DNA from: CAYMSF01 sp964392985
GTDB lineage: Bacteria > Verrucomicrobiota > Lentisphaeria > Victivallales > Victivallaceae
Reading direction: 5' to 3'
NCBI GenBank assembly: GCA_964392985.1
Contig: CAYMSF010000014.1
Coordinates: forward strand, 15,006-79,005
DNA length: 64,000 nucleotides
Each line of letters opens with the position of its first letter. Positions within the stretch are counted from its first letter, which is position 1. The notes beneath the pieces were generated by a model. It worked only from the letters and a program-made list of their open reading frames with translations. It ran no database searches and had not been told where the DNA came from. The translations under genes were made by a program, and so were the position numbers. Of this stretch, positions 55,891 to 64,000 are shown piece by piece.

Positions 55891-58800
55891 ATGTCAAGTT
55901 GCTTGTTTCAAAAAACAATGATCGCTGCCGGATTAGTTGTTATTTCGGCAGGAACCGCAATAAACGCAGTTGCGGCACAGGAAACTGTGACCTCTCCAAC
56001 TCAGAATGTTTTTTTTGCAGATCCGAACGGTGATGCGTTAAATGCGCGGAAAGAAGAACCGTATTTGCACCCGAAGGATTGTGACAAGTTCTACGGTAAA
56101 CTGCCGCGACTCTATCTGCACGGCAACTGGAAACTGATGGTAGTCCCCAATACCGGAAAAAAGCCCGGCCTTGCGGAATATTTCCTCGATGACCGCGGGA
56201 TGGCCGATGGGTTCACCCGGGCAGATTATGATGATAAGAAATGGGATGACTTTTATGTGCCGCAGCAATTGCAGGTTTTGAAAGCGAACAAATACGGGCT
56301 GGTTTTCAATAAATGCAACCCGCCGGGCGCCTCCGAGATGTCCCACGCCGACGGCTATGCTTATCAATCGACTCGCTTTACCATACCGGCCGGATTCGAA
56401 AAGATGCGGGCGATTCTGCGTCTGGAGGCGGCCGATAACCTGCCGGTAATTTTTATGAACGGCAAAGAGGTTGCACGCCCGGTCACCTACGTCGCCGGCG
56501 GGAATGTCGACCGCCACTCCGTGGATATTACGTCCTATCTGAATCCGGGAGCGGCCAATCGCCTGGTGGTGCGCACCTACAACCATTATTTTGACGACGC
56601 CTGGGACACCAAGAACCCTTGCTACTTTTTCAACGGTGCCTGGGGATCGGCGTGGATCGAGTTCTGGCCGGAGGTGATGGTCGAAACCATGAAAATCACT
56701 CCGCAGTTCCCCGATAAAGCAAGTTGCGTAATCAAATTTAACAATGCCGCTGGCGCACGCCAGGGAGCAGTTAAAGTAGTCGTGTCACCGTGGCGCGGTA
56801 TCGCCTCACTCGCCGTGGATGACGCAAGTAAGTCGTGGGAACAGACCGTCCCCGTCGCGTGGACTCCTGGCACAACAGAAATGTCGTTTACCATGCCACT
56901 GGTCGGAATCAAGCCATGGCACATGAATTCGCCCTATCTTTACAGTATGAAAATTTTCGTTGACGACAAGCTGGCCGGCTGGGACACTTTCGGCATGCGC
57001 AGTATCACCCGCAAAGGGCGGGACATCCTCGTCAATGGCAAGCCTACCTATTTCATGGGGGTAGGCACCGGCGACGAAAGCGATATATTCAATAAATGTG
57101 GAACACGTGCGACATTTGTGCGCAATAAAAATGATTTTCTCCACAAGCTGCTGGGATATTTTAAAACGGAGATGGGAATGAATCACAGCATGCGGCTGGA
57201 GTGCCAGCCGGAAATCTTCTATCAACTCCATGATGAACTTGGCCTCCTGCGCGCGGATGAAGTGCTATTTTGGACCTGTTACCCTCCGAAAAAATCGAAC
57301 AATCCGTTCACCTTTGATTACCAGGAAGGTCGTCAGGCGGGACTAAATAATGCGTCTCGCCTCCGCGACTACTATCAGCGCCTGGTGCAGGTCAACTTCA
57401 ATCATCCCAGCATCATGGCCTGGGGAACTTTGAGCGAGCAATCTTTTGGCCCCCGGTCTAATATGGACCTGCAGGTCGATATACTGCGCGACATTGATTC
57501 GACGCGGTTGAAATTCGAAGAAGGCGGTCTCTTCGGGAACCGCAAGGTTTCGAACCTCAAGGAATGGGATTGGTGGAAAGAAAACGGAGGCCCGGCGGGT
57601 CTTGATTTTGTGACCACCCACGACCGGCCAATGGATTACTGTTTCGGGCTCTCTCTCGGAGACGAGCTGGACGAATTAAAAATATGGGGACTGATGGGAC
57701 AAAATGCTTATAAAAAGGAAGGCGGTTTGCCGCTGATTGCTTCTCCCGGGCTGCTTCTGGATCTGAACACTGAAGCATTTCAGCCGTTCCGCCCGTCAGA
57801 TATTGAGAAACTGTCAGTCGCGCGCAAAGAGCTGCAGAAGAAAATAAGAAAACTGACAACCCCCGACGGCGAATATGACAAAAGCGCACTGTGCGACTTT
57901 GTTAAACTTCGTCTTGGGTATAATTTCGCTCCCTTCATCATGCGCCTATGCGGAGTGGCGGACTACATGCAAGGGTCGCCACGTAAATATCAGCTCATTG
58001 CTTTTGAACGGCAGCGCGGCGGCGAATTGATGCGGCTGAATCGGGAGTTTTTCCAGGGCTTCAACACGGTTTATGCCCCCGACGTTCTCCCCTTCCCTGC
58101 CTGTCTGGAGTTCAAGTCCGGAGTGCTCCCGAATCCGGAAGTTCTGCAACCCTCCTATATGTCCAAGTACATGAAGCGGATGCAGCAGCCGGTCTTGCCG
58201 CTACTCGACTGGCACATGAAGCACAATCTCTTTTCCGGCGAAAACGTTGCCTACAAGCTAACCGTGCTCAATGACGGCACCCGGGATATCGCCGCCGGAG
58301 AAGTGGTGGCGCGCATCATTCCCGGCTCTGCTTTCGACAATTTCGACCAGAAAAATACCCCGCCGGAGGTATATAAGAAATCCTTTGCCGTTCCGTCTAT
58401 TCCCTGCGCCAAACGCTTTGAGCAGGATATCTCACTCGATATCCCCGGCGGCCTCCCGGCGGGACGCTATACGCTCGACTTGGCTTTCACGGGCAAAGAT
58501 AACGTAACTGCAAACAATAGCTATCCGATCAATATCGGCGGTCGACAGGAAACAAAACTGACGGGAACGCCGCGTGTCGCACTGCATGAGCGCCGCGTCG
58601 CCCTTTATGACGGGCAGTTGCCTAAAGCAGACCAGCCATCGGTAAGCAAAATATTATCAGCGAAGGGGGTTGCCTTCGACAACCTGAATTACATCAACAA
58701 TCTTAATGAGTATCAGGTACTCATCATCGCCCCAAACTCCATTGACGAAGATGTCAAAGGGAATAGCGGAGCCATTCAGAAATGGATTCAAAATGGCGGG

Positions 58801-59361
58801 GTGCTTTTGTGTCTTGAGCAGGACATCGAAGGAGCCTTCCCGTTCCTGCCCCAGGCCGAACTGAAGTTAGCAGTGGAGACCGGGATGCGCGTATCCATGA
58901 AAGCGGTACGCGGCACCACGAAGCGTTTTGCCGGCTTCAGCACGGCAGAGCCGATCGAAAAGAAACATCCTATATTTGCCGGGATGAACGAGATTAAGGA
59001 TTTTGACACTTGGAACGGCGGGAAAGGGCGCATCTATTCCAGCCTGGTAGTGCCGTTGTCGGAATCGGTGCTACTGTTTGGCGGCCTGGGTGGTGGAGCG
59101 ATGGAAAATGCTTTACGTGGTCTCAATGCCAAAGCTGAAAATCCAAACCAGTTCGGGATGGTCGCCGCCGAGGTGAAAGAAGGCAAAGGCGTCTGCATTT
59201 TCTCTCAGGTTGAAGCGGTGTGGCGCTACGATACTGACCCATTAGCACGCCGGTACCTGCGCCAGTTATTGGCCTACGTGCTCTCGCCCGAGGCGGGAAA
59301 ATATGCAAAGCCGTTGCGGAACAGTAATAGCGTCGACGCTAAAAAAACAGTTGCAAAATAA
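55891..59361 (+). CDS. Secreted GH2-like protein, paralog of the first, without LamG domain
   Basis: 1156 residues from ATG 55891 after AAAGGGG; the longer upstream frame lacks a good start. Signal peptide of about 30 residues. Same domain order as the 48081 gene, with long near-identical stretches (for example ARKEEPYLHPKDCDKFYGK), but it stops before the LamG segment. Barrel motif NHPSIMAWGTLSE, with Glu516 preceded by Ser. The nucleophile position reads LPLIASPG, again no Glu. The two are recent duplicates that have diverged in substrate part or C-terminal module. Confidence 0.85.
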   Translation: MSSCLFQKTMIAAGLVVISAGTAINAVAAQETVTSPTQNVFFADPNGDALNARKEEPYLHPKDCDKFYGKLPRLYLHGNWKLMVVPNTGKKPGLAEYFLDDRGMADGFTRADYDDKKWDDFYVPQQLQVLKANKYGLVFNKCNPPGASEMSHADGYAYQSTRFTIPAGFEKMRAILRLEAADNLPVIFMNGKEVARPVTYVAGGNVDRHSVDITSYLNPGAANRLVVRTYNHYFDDAWDTKNPCYFFNGAWGSAWIEFWPEVMVETMKITPQFPDKASCVIKFNNAAGARQGAVKVVVSPWRGIASLAVDDASKSWEQTVPVAWTPGTTEMSFTMPLVGIKPWHMNSPYLYSMKIFVDDKLAGWDTFGMRSITRKGRDILVNGKPTYFMGVGTGDESDIFNKCGTRATFVRNKNDFLHKLLGYFKTEMGMNHSMRLECQPEIFYQLHDELGLLRADEVLFWTCYPPKKSNNPFTFDYQEGRQAGLNNASRLRDYYQRLVQVNFNHPSIMAWGTLSEQSFGPRSNMDLQVDILRDIDSTRLKFEEGGLFGNRKVSNLKEWDWWKENGGPAGLDFVTTHDRPMDYCFGLSLGDELDELKIWGLMGQNAYKKEGGLPLIASPGLLLDLNTEAFQPFRPSDIEKLSVARKELQKKIRKLTTPDGEYDKSALCDFVKLRLGYNFAPFIMRLCGVADYMQGSPRKYQLIAFERQRGGELMRLNREFFQGFNTVYAPDVLPFPACLEFKSGVLPNPEVLQPSYMSKYMKRMQQPVLPLLDWHMKHNLFSGENVAYKLTVLNDGTRDIAAGEVVARIIPGSAFDNFDQKNTPPEVYKKSFAVPSIPCAKRFEQDISLDIPGGLPAGRYTLDLAFTGKDNVTANNSYPINIGGRQETKLTGTPRVALHERRVALYDGQLPKADQPSVSKILSAKGVAFDNLNYINNLNEYQVLIIAPNSIDEDVKGNSGAIQKWIQNGGVLLCLEQDIEGAFPFLPQAELKLAVETGMRVSMKAVRGTTKRFAGFSTAEPIEKKHPIFAGMNEIKDFDTWNGGKGRIYSSLVVPLSESVLLFGGLGGGAMENALRGLNAKAENPNQFGMVAAEVKEGKGVCIFSQVEAVWRYDTDPLARRYLRQLLAYVLSPEAGKYAKPLRNSNSVDAKKTVAK

Positions 59362-59448
59362 GGGAAATTGATTTATTAGTTAGTTGCGGAATAACTGATA
59401 TATGCGTTGATCTGTTACAACGCTGCGTTATATCAGGAAGTAAAATTA

Positions 59449-59477
59449 AACAACCCCACCTGAATGGTGGGGTAGTT
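59449..59477 (+). promoter_or_regulatory. Hairpin CCCCACC-TGAAT-GGTGGGG in the isomerase leader
   Basis: Stem of 7 perfect pairs extended to 12 with one mismatch, loop TGAAT, flanked by AAAACAA and TAGTTC. No T-run, so not a terminator. It looks like the subterminal hairpin of IS200/IS605 right ends, possibly a remnant, or a leader element. Confidence 0.45.
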
Positions 59478-59505
59478 CAAGAATAGAAAACATAAAGGAG
59501 ATGAA

Positions 59506-60936
59506 ATGAAAAAACAAATCCGCCTGGGTTACATGCCTACGAGAAGAAAATTCTTTTCCCGTGAAGATTCTTTGAAATACAAAGATATGATTTTAAAGAA
59601 AATGAAGACGCTCTCGGCTGATACTGAAATTGTAGATTTGGAGTGGCTGAACGAAGAAGGGCTGCTCTGCAACGTCACCGAAGCACAAAAAGTCGCCAGA
59701 CATTTTATCGAAAAAGAGGTGGATGCGGTTTTCTGCCCCCACTGTAATTTCGGGGCGGAGGATGCGGTTGCAATTGCGGCACAAAAAATCAACCAGCCGT
59801 TACTGCTTTGGGGACCGCGTGACGAAGCACCACAGGATAATGGTGAACGATTACGGGACTCACAGTGCGGTTTATTTGCGACGTCGAAGGTCCTGCAGCG
59901 TTTCGGTGTCAATTTTACCTATATCACGAACTCCAGACTCGAAGAACGGGTATTTGAAAAAGGATTTGTTAATTTTTTAAGTGCTGCCAATGTGGTAAAG
60001 CACTTTAAGTCAGCCCGGATTGGTCAGGTGTCCACTAGACCACGCGATTTTTACTCCGTTATCATCAACGAATCGGAATTGCTCGAAAAATTCGGAATTC
60101 AAGTAATTCCGACCAACCTCAGCAAAATTGTTGCCGAAGTTAAATCACTAATTGCCGCCAACCCGCCGGAATTGAACCAGACCGCGCAAAAATTAAAACA
60201 ACTGGCCGATTTTTCCAAATATGATGATACTCTGGTCACAAAACTTGCGGCGCTGAAAATCGCCTTATTGAAATGGATTAATGATGAAAATTTAAGCGCT
60301 GTGGCTTTCCAGTGCTGGGATGCCCTGCAACTGGAATTGAATATCTGTTCATGTTTTATTAACGGCGTCCTTACCGATGAAGGCATTCCAATTGCCTGCG
60401 AGACGGATATTCACGGGGCAATCAGTTCGTTGCTGCTGCAGTCATCATCCAATTTTGAATCACCGACATTTTTTGCCGACTTGACCAACCGCCACCCGGA
60501 AAACGACAATGCCGAATTATTATGGCACTGTGGTCCGTTCCCGCCCTCTTTGGCTGAGGGGAAACGTACTATCAATGATCATTTTGTGCTGCCCAGTCAT
60601 GCGCCAGGCGTTTGCAACTGGAAATTAAAGGACGGTCATATCACTGTAACCCGGTTTGACGGTATCAGCGGTAAGTATTCTCTTTTCTGCGGCGAAGGCA
60701 GTACTGTCCCCGGGCCTTTTAATCAGGGAACTTACACTTATCTTCAGGTAAACGACTGGCCGCTTTGGGAGGAAAAAATTATTTATGGTCCCTATATTCA
60801 CCATGTTTCATGCGCTTACGGAAATTTTTCTCCAGTGCTTTATGAAGCATCACGCTATATCAAGAATCTGGACTTTGACCCGGTCAGTCCCGATTTAAAC
60901 GACATTAAACAGCGTATGAGATCCAACCTGGAGTAA
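59506..60936 (+). CDS. L-fucose/L-arabinose-isomerase-like protein
   Basis: 476 residues, AAGGAG before ATG. Fold follows the FucI/AraA class: N-terminal Rossmann-like halves with CPHCNFGAEDAVA, and a C-terminal domain with GTVPGPFNQGTYTYLQV and HHVSCAYGNF. Such proteins interconvert aldose and ketose sugars. It starts the run isomerase-aldolase-kinase-UroD, so a deoxy-sugar or pentose is the likely substrate. Which one cannot be read from sequence. Confidence 0.8.
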   Translation: MKKQIRLGYMPTRRKFFSREDSLKYKDMILKKMKTLSADTEIVDLEWLNEEGLLCNVTEAQKVARHFIEKEVDAVFCPHCNFGAEDAVAIAAQKINQPLLLWGPRDEAPQDNGERLRDSQCGLFATSKVLQRFGVNFTYITNSRLEERVFEKGFVNFLSAANVVKHFKSARIGQVSTRPRDFYSVIINESELLEKFGIQVIPTNLSKIVAEVKSLIAANPPELNQTAQKLKQLADFSKYDDTLVTKLAALKIALLKWINDENLSAVAFQCWDALQLELNICSCFINGVLTDEGIPIACETDIHGAISSLLLQSSSNFESPTFFADLTNRHPENDNAELLWHCGPFPPSLAEGKRTINDHFVLPSHAPGVCNWKLKDGHITVTRFDGISGKYSLFCGEGSTVPGPFNQGTYTYLQVNDWPLWEEKIIYGPYIHHVSCAYGNFSPVLYEASRYIKNLDFDPVSPDLNDIKQRMRSNLE

Positions 60937-60941
60937 AAACC

Positions 60942-61919
60942 ATGCCAATCATTACCAGCCGAAAAGATTCACTTAAAACAATTGAAAAGGTTATCGGCAA
61001 CAATGCCTCCATGGCAATTTTCTGCACCGCCAGTCATTGGAATACCGAAGCTATTCTGCTCGCCGCCAAAAAGCTTTGTGACAAATATAATATTGAGAGC
61101 GTCCCGCTGGCGATTGCCATGACATTCAACTATCCTTACATGCCGCAGGCGCAACGGATTTTGCACTGCCGCAATGCAAAACTGGGGTTTCAAAGTATCA
61201 TGCAGCACCTCTTTCTGCTTTGCAACAGCGCCGATTCTCCATACCGGAATATCGTCGTCCTTCCGCATCTGGATCATGCCGACCCGGAACGCGATGAATG
61301 GGCGCTGACCGAGGGGACACAATATCTTTCCTCGGCGATGTTTGACGCTCAGCGTTATCCTTCGGCAAAGAATATTGCCATGACTCGCGACTATGTCGGC
61401 AAATATGGTAAAAATATTTTGGTCGAAGGTATTATGGAGGAGTTAACCGTATCCGACAAACATGCCGGCGCCGGCAACGCCACCGTGGATGGTTATTTGG
61501 AACAGGCTGATGCTTATGTTAAAAACACCGGGATTGATTTTCTGGTTGCAGACCTCGGTACGGAACAGCAGGCGGCACATAGTGGCAAGGTCAAATATTT
61601 AAAAGAGCGCGCAAAAAATCTCTCCGCAACTCTTGGACGGAAAATGCTCGTACTCCATGGCACGTCATCACTGAACCAGGATCAGATGCTGAGTCTGCCC
61701 GAAGATGGTGTCGTCCGCGTCAATATGTGGACTAAAATTGCCCGCGAAGCTGGAAAGTATGCCGCGTGCAACCTCTTTAAAAGAGCAGAATCACTATTCA
61801 ATAATGACTTTGAAGCTGTCGAGTCGAACAAATATCTGATGGATTCCATCGACAAAGCCTCAGATATGATGCTCGAAATTCTTGAAACATTGAACTACGC
61901 AAACTTCGCCCGCAAATAA
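60942..61919 (+). CDS. Class II ketose-bisphosphate aldolase-like protein
   Basis: 325 residues. Metal-binding LPHLDHADPE, LVEGIMEELTV, VLHGTSSLN and VRVNMWTKI, in the order of class II FBA/tagatose-bisphosphate aldolases. It splits a phosphorylated ketose into dihydroxyacetone phosphate and an aldehyde. Six bases after the isomerase; RBS CTGGAG. The motif set is looser than in FbaA, so the natural sugar phosphate is uncertain. Confidence 0.82.
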   Translation: MPIITSRKDSLKTIEKVIGNNASMAIFCTASHWNTEAILLAAKKLCDKYNIESVPLAIAMTFNYPYMPQAQRILHCRNAKLGFQSIMQHLFLLCNSADSPYRNIVVLPHLDHADPERDEWALTEGTQYLSSAMFDAQRYPSAKNIAMTRDYVGKYGKNILVEGIMEELTVSDKHAGAGNATVDGYLEQADAYVKNTGIDFLVADLGTEQQAAHSGKVKYLKERAKNLSATLGRKMLVLHGTSSLNQDQMLSLPEDGVVRVNMWTKIAREAGKYAACNLFKRAESLFNNDFEAVESNKYLMDSIDKASDMMLEILETLNYANFARK

Positions 61920-61935
61920 CTGAAGCAGGTGCGCA

Positions 61936-63417
61936 ATGAGTCTGATGGGAATAGATATTGGAACAACCGGATGCAAAGCCGCGGTATTTGATTCAGCCGG
62001 TGCAATAATTGTCTCAGATTACCGCGAATACGATATAATCCGCCAACTCCCCGGACAGGCGGAACTGGACAGTTTTGAGGTCTGGAATAAGATTGCGCAA
62101 ACGATTTCATCTTGCGCAAAATATACCGGGCCAGACAAAATTGAAGCCATTTCAGTCGCGTCAATGGGCGAAGCTATGGTTCCGGTTGACAAGAATGGCG
62201 ACATCTGCGGAAATTCAGCACTTGGCACTGACACACGAGGAATGGCTTATCTTGAACAGCTGACAACCTTATTGCCGGCAATAGAAATTTACCGGATTAC
62301 CGGACAACCTGCCGGAGCCGGTTATTCCCTGCCGGATCTCTGCAGAATTAAAAACGAAGAGCCGGAACTTTATGCAAAAACCGTGGCATTTCTACCATGG
62401 GCTGACTTTGTTACCTATAAACTGACCGGTAAAATGACGATAAATTATTCATTAGCCGGTCGTACCCTGCTGTTTGATCTCAATCATCATTGCTGGTCAC
62501 AGGAAATCGCTGCCGCCGCAAAATTTGATTTAGCGAAATTGCCGCCGTTACAACCATCGGGTCTATCGCTGGGACGGATATCAGAAAAAACCGGCAAAGA
62601 TTTCGGACTGCCGCCTGATGTTCAAGTAATAACCGGAACCCATGATCAGTGCGCTGCCACACTGGGGGCCGGAGTAAGTGAATCGGCAACCGCCATGCTC
62701 GGACTGGGCACTTATGCCTGCATGGTCATGGTTCATGGTCGGCCTGAGTCAAATTCACCTTTTGTCAGGCTGGGAGTGAATATTGAAAATCATGCAATAG
62801 CAGAGCAATATGTAAGTTTTATCTATCACGGTTCCTGCGGTTCCCTGCTCAAATGGCTGCGGGATGAGATGTTCCGCGATCTACATGGTGATGACATCTA
62901 TCCGCAAATGTTCGCTGAATTGAATCTGGCAAAAACCAGCCCGGCATTACTTCCCCTCTTTGCCGAAACCGGCCCGCTGGACTATGCCGCCGGCGGTCAG
63001 GGCGCTATTTGCGGTCTCTCTTTTTCCCATTCCCGCGCCGAAATATTGAAAGCCGCCCTGGAGGGGAGCATCTATTACTTCAAGGATGCGCTTGACCGGC
63101 TCAGTTCCGGCGGAAGTCCAGTCCGGCGCGTACACGTTTCCGGCGGTGGAGCTGAGTCGCCAATCTGGCGGCAGATGATTGCCGATATCCTTGATATTCC
63201 GGTAATCAAGCCGCAAGTTAGAGAATGCGGCGCTCTGGGCGCGGCAATTATTGCAGGCGTCGGAGCCGGACGCTATAAGTCATTCGGAGCCGCAGTTTCC
63301 AGCATGGTCAAGATTGATAGCGAATACCGGCCGCGGCCGGAACACCAGAAACAGTATGCCGCGGCATTTGAACGTTACTCCGGTTTGAAGAGAGTCCTTT
63401 CTGCATGTAAAATATAA
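61936..63417 (+). CDS. FGGY-family carbohydrate kinase
   Basis: 493 residues. Phosphate-1 motif GIDIGTTGCK at 5-14, sugar-site GTHDQCAATLGAGV, and the adenosine motif HVSGGGAESPIWRQM. Phosphorylates a ketose (xylulose, fuculose or rhamnulose type) to feed the aldolase; 16 bases after it. AGGTG ribosome site. Confidence 0.9.
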   Translation: MSLMGIDIGTTGCKAAVFDSAGAIIVSDYREYDIIRQLPGQAELDSFEVWNKIAQTISSCAKYTGPDKIEAISVASMGEAMVPVDKNGDICGNSALGTDTRGMAYLEQLTTLLPAIEIYRITGQPAGAGYSLPDLCRIKNEEPELYAKTVAFLPWADFVTYKLTGKMTINYSLAGRTLLFDLNHHCWSQEIAAAAKFDLAKLPPLQPSGLSLGRISEKTGKDFGLPPDVQVITGTHDQCAATLGAGVSESATAMLGLGTYACMVMVHGRPESNSPFVRLGVNIENHAIAEQYVSFIYHGSCGSLLKWLRDEMFRDLHGDDIYPQMFAELNLAKTSPALLPLFAETGPLDYAAGGQGAICGLSFSHSRAEILKAALEGSIYYFKDALDRLSSGGSPVRRVHVSGGGAESPIWRQMIADILDIPVIKPQVRECGALGAAIIAGVGAGRYKSFGAAVSSMVKIDSEYRPRPEHQKQYAAAFERYSGLKRVLSACKI

Positions 63418-63436
63418 GAGGAGTTAGAATAAATTT

Positions 63437-64000
63437 ATGGATAAATATTTGGAAAGTCGCAATAATTCAACCCGGGCTTCTCTAGAGGCGCTGAGTTGGA
63501 ATCATACCGGCAAAATGTGTGTCCATATAAATTCCGGGCAATGGCTTTCTCCCAAAAGCCAATATTGGGATTACCCGCAAAAAAGCTTTGAAGCTCAGAT
63601 GGCGCGGATAGAACGAAACGAGGCGGCAGGATGCGGTAATTTTCCTTTTATGTTAATAGACTACGGGGATGCAATAATTCCGACAATGTTCGGCGCCGGA
63701 CTTGGGGATATTGACGGCGGCCCATGGATTGAACATGTCCTGAACAACATTGCCGAAGTAAAGAATATGTCCAAACCTACGCTGGACAATCCCATGTGGC
63801 GGCATTTTCTTAAAACACTGGACTACTTTATGGAGCATTGTCCGGAAGGGGTCAGAATCATACCGCCACATAAACTCAGTCCGTTCGGCAATGCAATGAT
63901 TTTACGCGGAACGGATATTTATCTTGACCTTTATGATAATCCTGCAGCAGTTCATGAACTGCTGAAAAGAGTTACAGAGGCTTTCATTCTGGGATTCGAA
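63437..64000 (+). CDS. Uroporphyrinogen-decarboxylase-family protein, 5' part (cut by window end)
   Basis: At least 188 residues; AGGAGTT upstream of the ATG. The readable part (LDNPMWRHFLKTLDYFME, GNAMILRGTDIYLDLYDNP, VHELLKRVTEAFI) is the UroD/MtaA barrel family as used in corrinoid or CoM methyl transfer and in many uncharacterised proteins. In this setting it is the fourth gene of the sugar run, so a haem role is unlikely. Confidence 0.7.
   Translation, partial: MDKYLESRNNSTRASLEALSWNHTGKMCVHINSGQWLSPKSQYWDYPQKSFEAQMARIERNEAAGCGNFPFMLIDYGDAIIPTMFGAGLGDIDGGPWIEHVLNNIAEVKNMSKPTLDNPMWRHFLKTLDYFMEHCPEGVRIIPPHKLSPFGNAMILRGTDIYLDLYDNPAAVHELLKRVTEAFILGFE

Overview
The window looks like a draft-assembly contig (one 100-N gap, 22366-22465) from an anaerobic bacterium of moderate GC. 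A Lentisphaerota or other PVC-group member is my best guess. The points behind this are an RpiB-GlyA fusion, oxygen-sensitive pyruvate:ferredoxin oxidoreductase and Ni-type CO dehydrogenase, many secreted proteins, and large GH2-like enzymes beside GPH transporters and UroD-like proteins. This placement is inference; there is no rRNA or marker phylogeny in the window.

Layout. 1-4250: tail of a low-molecular-weight phosphatase, the rpiB-glyA fusion and serS (order as in Bacillus ywlE-ywlF-glyA), then a secreted coiled-coil protein. 4387-9656, minus strand: a Fic AMP-transferase-like gene with four helically phased upstream repeats, an SUMF1-like lipo/secreted protein, an NTF2-like protein, a methyltransferase and a retropepsin-like protein. 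10029-15130: pyrR-pyrB-pyrC, an M20 peptidase and a secreted protein. 15548-20984: nifJ (PFOR), then metX-metW on the minus strand. 21180-22640: an IS200-like TnpA embedded in a palindromic repeat field with a 51-bp period, containing the assembly gap. 22774-30352: a DUF4380-like protein, then a minus-strand operon argB-aroK-aroC-(EF-hand membrane protein)-uvrB. 30598-32234: a tiny lysine-rich gene with its own promoter and terminator, facing a fusion of an ECF sigma factor to a phenylalanyl-tRNA synthetase alpha-like catalytic domain. 32937-40145: ahcY, secA, pyrE, a zinc-finger protein, an esterase and a polysaccharide deacetylase. 40265-44440, minus strand: rrf2-cooS-cooF-FNOR, a CO-oxidation operon coupling CO to NAD(P)H. 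44725-64000: carbohydrate island with a GH4 enzyme, GNAT protein, LacI regulator, two GH2-like secreted giants, a mutarotase-fold protein, a GPH transporter, and an isomerase / class II aldolase / FGGY kinase / UroD-like run cut by the window end.

How they work together: the 46.9-64 kb block reads as one LacI-controlled sugar-utilisation locus (extracellular cleavage, uptake, isomerisation, phosphorylation, aldol cleavage). PFOR and CODH-CooF-FNOR suggest ferredoxin-based anaerobic energy metabolism.

The strongest candidate for something undescribed is the sigma-PheS fusion at 30957-32234. Next come the phased operator array of the Fic gene, the GH2-like pair without a recognisable catalytic nucleophile, and the duplicated lacI-tail/promoter block.
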